A DNA stretch of 64,000 nucleotides, taken from Lagopus muta (Eukaryota > Chordata > Aves > Galliformes > Phasianidae). The notes under the pieces were generated by a model. It did no database searches, was not told the DNA's origin, and was given only the letters and a program-made list of their open reading frames with translations. Shown piece by piece: positions 12,379-22,600 of the stretch. Every line of letters starts with the position of its first letter. Position 1 is the stretch's first letter. Both the position numbers and the translations under genes were made by a program. The stretch lies in the NCBI RefSeq assembly GCF_023343835.1, contig NC_064444.1:16839219-16903218 (forward strand). The letters run 5' to 3'.

Positions 12379-15300
12379 ATGATGGAGACAGCAGAGGAGA
12401 AGGCGCGGTAAGAGGGGAAAAGGGGGGATCCTGTATGGCTCTGTCCCTGTCTTTGCCCCCAATCCTGCACTGGTCCTATCCCCTGCTCCCTTCCTGTCGG
12501 CAAATCCCTGCATCCCTTTCCCCAGCACTCCTCATCTTACACAGAGTTCTTGTCCCCAAATCCTCAACTCCATATGCCAAGCCAGTTCTGCACTGGGTTT
12601 TGCAGGGAGGAGAGCAGCAGTAGTGCTCTGGGTTATACTGGTCATGGTGGGCAGTACTTGGTTATACTGGTTGGGGTCAGTGAGTCATCCTTGCCAGCAC
12701 TTTGCTGTTCTGGTCCCTGTGCCCCAGCCCCTGACCCTCCCTGTGTCCCCCAGGCCCAGCACCAGGATTTGTCCCCCCCACTGCTGCCCACCCCAGCTGC
12801 TGCTGCTGCTGCTGGTGACAGTGACACTGATGCCAAAGGTGCACCCATATGGCTTTCGCAACTGCATTGAGGATGTCAGGGCATCTTTGCGCTTCCGCTG
12901 CATCCAGCGCTTCCTGGAGTCGCCGGCCCTGGCAGTGTCTGACCTGCCACCACACGCCGTCTCACTCAATCTGTCATACAACTTAATGCGCTGCCTGCAG
13001 CCCTCTGCCTTTGCCCGCCTGCCACGGCTGCTCACCCTGGACCTGGCCTACAACCATCTGGAGACCCTTTCCCCTGGTGCCTTCAATGGATTGGGTGTGC
13101 TGGTGATGCTGAACCTGTCTCACAATCGTCTGACCACACTCGCCGAAGGGGTGTTCAACAGTTTGGGCAACCTGTCCTCGCTGTGGGTACAGCATAACCC
13201 CCTGAGCACGGTGTCACCTGGTGCTCTGCTCCCCCTGCTCAACCTGCGCCGTCTGTCTCTGCGGGGCGGGCAGCTGAACGGCTTGGGGGCGGTGGCAGTG
13301 GCGGTGCAGGGCTTGGCACAGCTGGAGCATTTGGATCTATGTGAAAACAACCTGACAACGCTGGGGCCAGGCCCACCACTACCCGCCTCGCTGCACACCC
13401 TGCAGCTGTGCAACAACTCGCTGGGGGATTTAGCAGGGGGGAGCCCAGAGATGCTATGGCACGTGAAGATACTCGACCTCTCCTACAACAGTATCTCACA
13501 GGCGGAGGCCTTCGCCCAGCTCCAGCTGCGCAACATCAGCCTGCTCCAGCTGATGGGCAACCCCTTGGATGTCTTCCGCCTGTTGGACATCTCTGACATC
13601 CAGCCTCGCAGCCTGGATTTCTCTGGGCTGGTGTTGGGGACTCATGGGCTGAAAAAGGTGTGCCTGAGGCTGCAGGGTCCCCGGGCCTTGCAGCGGCTGC
13701 GGCTACAACGCAACGGGCTGAAGGTGCTGCAGTGTAATGCGCTGGCGTCGTGTCCTGTGCTGCAAGAGCTGGACCTGTCCTGGAACCGGCTGCAGCAGGT
13801 GGGCTGTGCTGGCCAGCTGCTGGGCAAGAAGCAGCAGGAGGAGCTGGAAGTGCTGACAGTGGAGCACAACCTGCTGAAGAAACTGCCGTCTTGCCAGGGG
13901 GCCCAGGTGCTGCCACGGCTGTACAACATTTCCTTCCGCTTTAACCGCATCCTGACTGTTGGGTTCCATGCCTTCGCCTACGCCCCGGCCCTGCAGGTGT
14001 TGCAGCTCAATATTAACAGTCTGGTGTTTCTGGACAGGCAGGCACTGCGGGGGCTGCACAACCTGACAGAGCTGCGTCTGGACAACAATCTGCTGACTGA
14101 TCTCTACAACAACTCCTTCATTGACCTCCACAGCCTGCGCACCCTCAACCTGCGCAACAACCGTGTCTCCGTCCTCTTCCCCGGTGTCTTCCAGGGGCTG
14201 TCTGAGCTGCAGACGCTGGATTTAGGGGGCAACAACTTGCGCCACCTGGCCTCACAGTCACTGCAGGGACTGTCCAAACTGCGTAGGCTGTACCTGGACC
14301 GCAACAGACTGTTGGAGGTGAGCAGCAGAGTGTTTGCCCCGGTGCAGGCTACCCTAGGGGTGCTGGACCTGCGGGCCAACAACCTGCAGTACATCTCACA
14401 GTGGCTGCACCAGCCACCACCCTTCCGCTACCTGAGCAGCCTGTACGACCTTAAGCTGCAGGCGCAGCAGCCCTATGGGCTGAAGATGCTGCCTCACCAC
14501 TTCTTCCAGGGCTTGGTGGAGCTGCAGTGGCTGTCGCTGTCGCAGAACATGCTGCGGGCCATCCCACCAGATGTCTTCGAGGACCTGGGCAAGCTGCGCT
14601 CCCTGACATTGGCTGACAGCAGCAATGGGATACATGACCTGCCTGAGGGCATCTTCAGAAACCTGAGTAACCTGCAGTTCCTGGACCTGGAGAATGTAGG
14701 TCTGCACTCACTCACTCTGGAGGTTTTCGGCAACCTCAGCCAGCTGCAGGTGCTGCGCTTGGCCAGGAACGAGCTGAAGACCTTCAATGCCAGTGTTGCC
14801 AGCCGGCTGTCCTCCTTGCGCTATGTGGACCTGCGCAAGTGTCCGCTGAGCTGCACCTGTGACAACACGTGGCTGCAGGGCTGGCTGAACAACAGCCGTG
14901 TGCAGGTTGTCTACCCCTACAACTACACCTGCGGCTCACAGCGCAATGCCTACGTCCACAGCTTTGACACACGTGTCTGCTTCCTGGACCTGGGGCTCTA
15001 TCTCTTCGCTGGGACTGCACCGGCAGTGCTGCTGCTGCTGGTGGTGCCGTTGGTGTACCACCGCACCTACTGGAGGCTGAGGTACCACTGGTACCTCCTG
15101 CGGTGCTGGGTCAACCAGCGGTGGCGGCGGGAGGAGAAGCGCTACCTGTATGACAGCTTTGTGTCCTACAATTCGGCTGATGAAAGTTGGGTGTTGCAGA
15201 AGCTGGTGCCTGAGCTGGAGCGTGGCGCCTTCCGACTCTGCTTGCACCACCGTGACTTCCAGCCGGGCCGCAGCATCATTGACAACATCGTGGATGCTGT

Positions 15301-15652
15301 CTACAACAGCCGGAAGACGGTGTGTGTGATGAGCCGCAGCTACCTGCGCAGCGAGTGGTGCTCTCTGGAGGTGCAGTTGGCCAGCTACCGGCTGTTGGAT
15401 GAGCGGCGTGACATCCTGGTGCTGGTGCTGCTGGAGGACGTGGGCGATGCTGAGCTGTCTGCCTACCACCGCATGCGACGGGTGCTGCTGCGGCGCACCT
15501 ACCTGCGCTGGCCTCTCGACCCCACAGCCCAGCCGCTCTTTTGGGCACGGCTGAAGAGGGCACTGAGGTGGGGAGAGGGAGGAGAAGAGGAGGAAGGAGA
15601 AAGTTTGGGTGGAGGGGCGGGAAGGCCCAGGGAGGGAGACAAGCAGGTGTAG
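12379..15652 (+). CDS. TLR21: Toll-like receptor 21
   Basis: This is an endosomal pattern-recognition receptor which in chicken senses CpG DNA and signals through its TIR domain; birds lack TLR9. Proposed structure: exon 12379-12407 starting ATG-ATG, donor 'cg|gtaaga'; intron 12408-12753; acceptor 'tgtcccccag'; main exon 12754-15652. The splice is in frame and gives 975 residues. An acceptor-like 'cttttttcaccccag' just before 12359 suggests a further 5' untranslated exon. Alternatively, translation could begin at 12623 in an unspliced frame (1009 codons), but this lacks an N-terminal signal sequence. Visible parts: hydrophobic signal segment at about residues 25-36 (QLLLLLLVTVTL), a long leucine-rich repeat array from about 60 to 700, a C-terminal cysteine cap (CPLSCTCDNTW), a membrane span at about 755-778, and a TIR domain at about 808-950. 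Box 1 is YDSFVSYNS, the BB loop RDFQPGRSI, and box 3 is in the FWARL region. The tail is rich in Gly, Glu and Arg. It converges with NDRG4. Family identity is certain; the exact start is less so. Confidence 0.97.
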
Positions 15653-15656
15653 TGGA

Positions 15657-15998
15657 GGTGTCAGCTGGCTGTAGGATGGAGGAAGATCAGCTGTAGGGTG
15701 GAGGACAACAGCTGGCCAAAATGTGAAAGAGAACCATCCATAGAGTAGAGGACAACAGCTGGCCAAAGGGTGGAGGAGAACCGGTGATAGGCTGGGCAGC
15801 AACTATCCGTATAGACAACCAGCTGTAGGAGGGGGTGCAACAGCTGCCCGTACAGAAGACTACAGCTGACCGTAGGGTTGAGGAGAACCAGCCATCAGAT
15901 GGGGGACAACTGATCATAGGGTGGAAGACAACTAGCTGTAGATGGGAGAAAAGCTGTCTGTAAGATGGAGGACATCCAACCGCAGGGCTACAGAGAGG
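15657..15998 (+). repeat. Degenerate minisatellite in the TLR21 3' untranslated region
   Basis: About ten imperfect units of roughly 30-36 bp resemble 'cagctg-ccgtagggtggaggacaac' and start immediately after the TLR21 stop codon. Recurrent cores are 'acaacagctg' and 'gtagggtggagga'. They create long antisense frames that are not genes. The array would be transcribed in the TLR21 mRNA. Confidence 0.75.
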
Positions 15999-16389
15999 AA
16001 AGCAACTGGCTGTGCAGAGGAGGAGAAGCAACCACAGAGAGAACCACAACAGGGCTTTTCTCATCCCAGAATGCCAGGTTTCCATCCCAAAGGACACCAG
16101 AATGGCCTTTCTCGCTCCACATACTCAGATCTGCCAACTCAGATGACTGTTGAAATTCTTATGTACTGTAGAATTAGATTCTGAGATTCCCCTCCAAACA
16201 GGCCCAAGAACAACCTTCCTCGCTCTAGACTGTTCCCCTCAAACTGGCTTTTCTTGCCTCGAAATGCTTGTACCCATCCCAAAGGACCCCCAAAGTGCTC
16301 TTCTCCCCCAGAGCAGAGTTTCTGGGATCCCACAAGGCATTGCCCCCCTGGGGTGCAGCAGGCTCTGTTGTGCACAGACAGGGGTCCCC

Positions 16390-16395
16390 AATAAA
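16390..16395 (+). terminator. Poly(A) signal AATAAA of TLR21
   Basis: A canonical AATAAA lies 738 bp after the TLR21 stop codon, followed within 40 bp by a T/G-containing stretch (cttgtcccttgctctggtc). It is the first good signal downstream of the gene on the plus strand. Confidence 0.65.
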
Positions 16396-16399
16396 GCGA

Positions 16400-17123
16400 G
16401 GCTACTCCGCTTCACTTGTCCCTTGCTCTGGTCATATGTGGGGTGAGGTGGATTGGGATGGCATTTTATGGGGCCAGACGATGGCACAGTCAGATGAGGG
16501 GAGCGCTGTGCCTGAGTTCTTTTTGGACATTGTTTGGGATTCTGGCTGCAAAATGGGGGGAAAACAGAGATTCTGAGCAAAGAGTGGGCTGAGGTGGGAG
16601 AGCCCAGGTGGTCTCAAACTCCCGCAAACCCTCTCAGTATCACCAGAACCCCCTGGAGCTCCCCTTTCCCCCTTGGAAAGCCCTACTGTGCTCAGCCTCT
16701 CCTGCCTTCAAGGTTCCTCCAGGCCCTGCATTCTCCTCCCAGAGTCCTGTTTTCCCTTCAAACACCTTTAATATCCCCAGAGACACCTGGAGTTCCCCCA
16801 GAACCACTCCAGAGTGCCCCATTTACTACCCTCAGAGCCCTCTATTGACAGGGATGCGCTTTGTGGGAGGAAAGGCATCCTCAAAATCCTTGCTGATGTG
16901 TTCTACCTAAGCTTGAATCCAAAAGCAAAAGTGCTGTAGTAGTTTCAGGGTGGGTCTGTTTATTGTTTGTTTTTGCCTCTTGTAAAATTGATGAGCAGCT
17001 TGGGAGAGGAAAGTTTAAATTCTGGTACTGGGAGAAACAAAGGGAAAACGAATGGGAGGAAGAAAGAAGACGAAGCCAGATTCTTTGCAGCTGTGCCAAG
17101 GCAAGGGACAAGAGAGGACACAT
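16400..17123. other. Spacer between the convergent TLR21 and NDRG4 genes
   Basis: No gene was seen. From about 16620 to 16850 the plus strand has loosely repeated C-rich units such as 'caccagaaccccctggagctcccc' variants. They resemble a decayed tandem repeat, continuing the repeat-rich character of the TLR21 3' region. Confidence 0.4.
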
Positions 17124-17285
17124 TGAAATACAGGAACTTCCATTCACATGGTCACACATTGGGACAGGTTGCCCAAAGAGGTTAGAAAAGCGCCATGTCT
17201 CTGGATATCCAAGTATGGGATGTGGTCCTGAGCCACCTCCTCCAGCTGGCCCTGGTTTGGAAGGGGAGAGTGGCCAGGTGATGAT
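17124..17285 (+). mobile_element. CR1 LINE fragment
   Basis: The stretch 'cattgggacaggttgccca' followed by 'aagaggtta...gccatgtctctgga' matches the conserved CR1 3' region (actgggacaggttgcccagagaggttgtgg...ccctggag). The copy is diverged, 5'-truncated and lacks a clean 3' tail. It sits between the TLR21 and NDRG4 poly(A) signals. Confidence 0.75.
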
Positions 17286-17666
17286 GGCCTGAAGTGGTTC
17301 ACAGCTATGCTATAAATACATAAACAGGAGCTGCATGCAGAACCACTTGCTTTACATCTTTCCTTGCATGGCAATGGTTTCTGAGGGCTTTCCAGGAAAC
17401 CCCAGCACAGCAGCAGGACCTCAGCACGACCAGATGCACTTGTGGGACTCCCTGAAGCAGTGGGACACTGAGAGGAACATTCCCAGGGTACCCATGGCCT
17501 CGTGCTGGAAGAAGGAGCAGGAGGGAGGGCAGAGGCAGAGCCAGAAGCAGGGGCACGAGCAGACGCCTCCACCTCAGCCAGCTGAGAAGGGCTCCCAGGC
17601 TGCCTGCCCAGACCTCAGATCCAGCCTCAACTCAGCACGAGAAAAGCACAGCAGATTCTTATCATA

Positions 17667-17672
17667 TTTATT
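17667..17672 (-). terminator. Poly(A) signal AATAAA of NDRG4
   Basis: On the minus strand an AATAAA lies about 1.97 kb after the NDRG4 stop codon. The implied 3' untranslated region (about 17.64-19.64 kb) is about 2 kb with no open gene, which fits a long brain-type 3' UTR. It contains an AT-repeat patch at 18020-18058. Shorter forms ending earlier cannot be excluded. Confidence 0.6.
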
Positions 17673-19643
17673 AATATTTTTTTTTCCAATACAGTAAATC
17701 CTCTCTACAGCGACAGGTTAGTTAAATCTGGTTTACATATTGCCTTCTTGTGTGAGAAATGTGGCCTCGACACCACTGTGACAAAACCAGTTTTGCTCAG
17801 ACAGGGAAAGGGGGAAATGCGTTCGATTCTGATGTGACTGGGAAAAGAGGAGAACCAGTAAAATGAAAAGAACAAACCACAGAGGGAACAGAACGAACCA
17901 ACACAACCCAGGTGGGAAACCGAAGGCAAGCACGGCCAGACCACCTCAAATGGAACCACACGGCACCACTTGTACGAGAGAACAGGGGGCGCAAACCCAA
18001 AGGTCAGGGACGGACAACCCCATATATATAATATGTATAGGTATTTATATATATATCATCTGAAGGACACGCTGAGAAATGGGTGATCGCAGTGGTATCT
18101 ACAGAAAAAAACGTCTGCTTAGCATTAAGAGTCACACCAAGAAGGAAGCACGTAGCAGAGTGAATGGGGGAAAACAGGGACACTGGCATCGTCAGCGTTA
18201 TGGGGTCCGAACCAAAGTGCCGGCCTTGGGGCCAGGAGCCCTCGAGCACCTGCTGGGAGCCCTGTGGCCCCTTGATGGGGGCGAGGGCCTGTGGGGAAAG
18301 TGCTTCAGGGGGCTGCAGGGGACCTGCTCCAGCCCAGATGACCCAGAGCAGGTGGACCCTGTCCCAGGGCCGCCATGAGACCCCCAGCACCCATCACCAG
18401 AGCTGGGCTCTCCTTTGGCCCAGGCACAGGAGGAGCTGGGCTGGGTGGCCGATCGCAGGGTTACACAACGATGTGGCTGTCCATGCCACCTGGGGCTGGA
18501 TGGGGCCTTGCAGACTGCTTAGAGCCAAGCCCTTGATGGCCCGCTCCCTGCAGAGGTGAGACACGGGGGAACCATCTCCCATGGACAAAGCCAGGTGTGA
18601 AACGTTCCCCGTGTGCCATGGGGTCACCCTGCAGAATCAGCACGCCACAGTGGGGTGCCCTGAGGGGCCAGGGGTGCAGGGGGCTTCCTGGAGTGGGGTG
18701 GTCTCATCTTATTGCTAATGGCTCTGCTGCAGTGACAGACAAAGGCTGAGGGGGTGGATGCTCATGGTGATCCCAGACCCAGCAGCCTCTGAACTTTGGT
18801 GGCCTCAGACCAGGGCCACTACATCAGGGACCGGGTGAGGCAAGGGGCAGACACTGCCCCCACATGCATTTTTGGTGGCAGGCAGCAACTGACCTTTTTG
18901 CAACAGGGCCCAGGCAGCACTGTGCACGGGATGTGGGCTGGGGGGATGCCCGTGACCCCCTTTTGCCCTGATGGCTCAGGCTGGGACCTCTGCCCCTGCC
19001 CTGGGCAGCCCCCAAAGTGCATGGCAGGGAGGGGCACAGGCAGGATGCAATTGCTCACGATGCCCAGTGCACCCGAGCTGCAGGTCCTGCCCGTGCCAGA
19101 GATCCCACACAGTGCCCAGGGAACGGCTGCTGGGGAGAATGGGAGCTGCGGTCCCAGGGTGGGCACTGTGCTCTCCCCAAAATGACCACGAGCAGCACCC
19201 CAGCCCTGGCTTCCTTCTGGCTTGGCCACCCTTAAGAGACCGACCTACCTCTCTGCATCCTGCTGTTCTGCTCACGTCCTGCTGTCCTGCCCATGTCCCA
19301 CTGTCCTGCTCCATTCCCCCATCCCACCCCCGCTCACCCATCCCGGCCACGTCCCCCTGCCATCCTCCCTTCCACACCAGGGCCGAGGCAGTGCTGGGGA
19401 GGGTGAGAACTGAGACAGAGCCACGTGTGACTATTGGGCTGAGCTGGGACTCAGAGCCTGCAGATGACAAGGAGAAGCTCCTCTGGTGCCCAGTGAAGGA
19501 GGGAGGCCAACAGCAAAGAAGATAAATCAACCCCAGGGGAGCGAGAGCACTGGCAGAGGTCGTCCGCGGGGTGGGTGGGTGCTGGCGGGATGCTGACGGA
19601 TGGGAAATGGCTCTGGAGGAAACGGTGGTGGCAGCCACGGGCC

Positions 19644-22600
19644 TCAGCACGATACCTCCATGGTGTGGTTGATCTGCCCCATGGCCTCGCTGCTCTCCGA
19701 ATGGGTACAGGCACGCGGTCGGGCACCTTCCACAGAACTGGCGCTGGTGAGCGAGGCTGTGCGGGAGCGTGCCAGGCGGGTCATGCTGGCAGATGGCACT
19801 GCATGGGCACAGAGAGGGGGTCTGGGTGCTCGGCCAGGAGAGGTTGGGCTGACACTGCCTAATGCAAGCAAAGCTGCTGGCCTGGAGCGGGTCCCCCAAG
19901 GCAGATGGCCCCAGGCACAAGCTTGCAGCATGCAGTGCCACAACATGAGCAGCTCCGTGCTGGCAGAGGATGTGGTGCCCCAGCCAATCCCCTGGGCACT
20001 GAGGCAGTGGGAAGCCCCAGCCACCATGCTCCAGGGGGGTGTGAATGGGGATGGGAGCTCTCCCGGCTCCCCGGGGTGAAGGTGGTGCCTTCCTCCAGCC
20101 AGGAAGCACGGAGGGCATCGCTCCTGTCCTGTGGAAGAGCACACGGTGGGCATGCTGCCTGCATGGGAGGCTCGTCTGAATGCCATCACTCAGCCCTCAG
20201 CCCTGGCTCAGGGTGGAGGCAGCCCAACGCTTTGGGCAAAGCGCAGCAGAACAGAAGGCACTGTCTGGGAAGGGCCAGCCCCACAACCAGGCTGCTCCCA
20301 AAGGCGCCCCAGCAGCCTCAGGGCTCAGCGCCAGGAGGGCACCATGCAGGGCGGGCAGCACCGAGCGGTACCTGCACCTCCACTCAGCCTCCGATCCTTC
20401 AGGTGGGCGACTGGCAGGGCGGGAGCAGGAGGAGGGCAAGGAGGGCAGAGAGAGAACGTCAGCTACACTGGGGGCTGCACGGGGCCACAGGTCTCCTCCT
20501 AACCCAGCGAGTGCACAGATTTGCGTGGCTGCACACAGACCTGCACACACACACACACGCGCAGAGACCCACACCTACACAGTTCTCTTGCACACAGAGC
20601 CTGTACGCCCCACACCCCAAACGCACGGATGGGCACCTCGTACACATTCAGCACTCCAGACACGTTTGCAGCTCTCTGTCAGGATGGGCACACACAAATG
20701 CCAGGCTCTGCCACACACACATACACACACGCACACCCAGGCAGCCCCGTGCCCAGCCCTGGCACTCACTGTAGCCCATGCCTTGCAGGAAGTACTTGAA
20801 GGCTTCGGTCAGCTTGCCGGGCTGCAGGGAGAGAGCAGAAGGAGCTGAGGCACAGCCCCACACCACCACCAGTACCCCCTGGGAGCCCTGTGCCCACATC
20901 AGCCCAGCCCTTTCCAGATAGGAGCCGCACCAGTGCGTGTCTCAGGGGCCAGTATAACTCAGCTGCTGGAGAGCACTCACCTGTGTGACCTGGGGCAGCC
21001 CACCAGAATCCGCCATCTGCACACAGAAGGTTCTGGTTAGTCTGGGGGACGCCTTTTCTCCCACCCCAACCCCTGGTGCCCACTGGCAGGATTCTACTGC
21101 CAGGCCACCCTGCTCACTCCAGTCCCACGTGAACCTGGGGCAGGTAGACAGGGACAACCTGTAATGCTGGAGCACGGAGCAACAGGGCACTGCACAAGCA
21201 GTGGGGGCCACCCTGATGCCCTCACCACCCACTTACCTTCAGAAAAGTGGTGTTTGTGGGATCCAGCTTGGAATTACACTCCACCTGTGGGTGAGAGGGA
21301 CAAGAACGAGCACCCTGGGGTGCCTCATGCCTGGCAGAAGCTGCCCACAGGTACCACCTTTGGTCCCAGCACCGTGCTGGCCAGGCAGCCACGTGTGCCC
21401 ATGTGCCTACAAGCATGGGTGCCTACAATCACTTACCACACCCTCTTCAGCAGGAGCGTTGTCTCCCACCACCAACATCACAGGGCAACTGGAAATGAGA
21501 GGAGGAAATGGCAGTCAGGGCTCAGGCTGGGCTCCTTGCCCTGGGCGGTGCCTGTGCAGCTCTTACCGCAGTGTCTTGGCGTTGGGCACAGTGCCGGGCC
21601 GGTTGATGTCCAGATCCCTGCGGCTGGAGGAGAGAGAGAGCCAGTGTGAGCATGTAGGCAGGCACAGAGCTGGGCTATGCCCACAGAACAGCTCTGTGGA
21701 GCCCTGCTGTCCCAGCACACTGTGATCCCCCAGTACGCTGCTCCCTGCTGGCCTGCACTAGAGGGTGACAGCAGCACTCAGTGGGCTGGAGGTTGCAGTG
21801 ACCTCGGGGCCACCTGGCAAAGATGGCGGTGTTGCTGGATGCTGCTTACCCGTTGTACATGTTGAGGAAGAGCTGCAGGTTGAACTGGTTCACCACGCTG
21901 CCAATCTGCTGCCTGTAACTCTGCACCAGCTCCGTGTTGTTCACCAGCTCCTCCTGCACCAGCAGGGGACAGAAATCAGGACCAGGGCTGCCAGGTGCCC
22001 ATGCCTTGCCCACTGACAGCAGAACAGCAGGATGCAGGCACGGATCTCACCCAGCACTTGGGTAGGGCTGAGCCCCAGAGCAGGCAGAAGAGATGCAGGC
22101 AGGGCTTTGCCAGGCCCATCCCCAGCACCACAGCACCCAGCACATGGGGGTAGGGCACAGCTAGGCTGGGATGCTGTGGGGACAGGTGCAGGCAGAATGC
22201 AGGGCAGGCAGCCCTTACCTGGCTGAACAGGTGGGACAGGACCATGTCTGGCAGTGTGCTGGTGAGGCCTGAGAGCTGTGGAGGGAGCACAGGGAGTCAC
22301 CATCCTGCCCTGGCTGGCTCCTGCCCTGGCACCACAGGTGGCATGGGATGGAGGCCTAAGCACCTAAGGGTGCCACCAGAGCTTGGAGGAGTTTGGGGTT
22401 CTGCTCACCTTAGCAGCTGCCCAGTCAATCCAGCCTTTGCCGTTGGGGTCGATATTCATGAGGACCAGCCCTTCAACCAGGTCGGGGAAGATGAGCTGCA
22501 CCAAGCAAGAGAAGGGATGTTCAGCACGAAGAGGCAATGTGCCCACCAGCAACACTGCCCACTGTGCAGGCACTACAGCCAGGCCAGGGGCTTCCCAAGT

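Noticed and set aside
13536-14131. Several 100-140 codon minus-strand frames opposite the TLR21 repeats
   Set aside because: They are complement-strand frames of leucine-rich repeat codons (ctg/cag), low in complexity and without start context.
14936-15802. 288-codon minus-strand open frame opposite TLR21
   Set aside because: It is antisense to the TIR-domain coding exon and the 3' minisatellite, rich in Gln, His and Ser from GC-rich complement sequence, with no domain. It is a shadow of TLR21.
18976-20142. 388-codon minus-strand frame
   Set aside because: It overlaps the real NDRG4 last exon in another frame and runs through intron and 3' UTR. It is proline-, cysteine- and histidine-rich with no family similarity.
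20459-20899. Cys/Val-rich frames on the minus strand, resembling small secreted proteins
   Set aside because: They come from CA/TG repeats within an NDRG4 intron.
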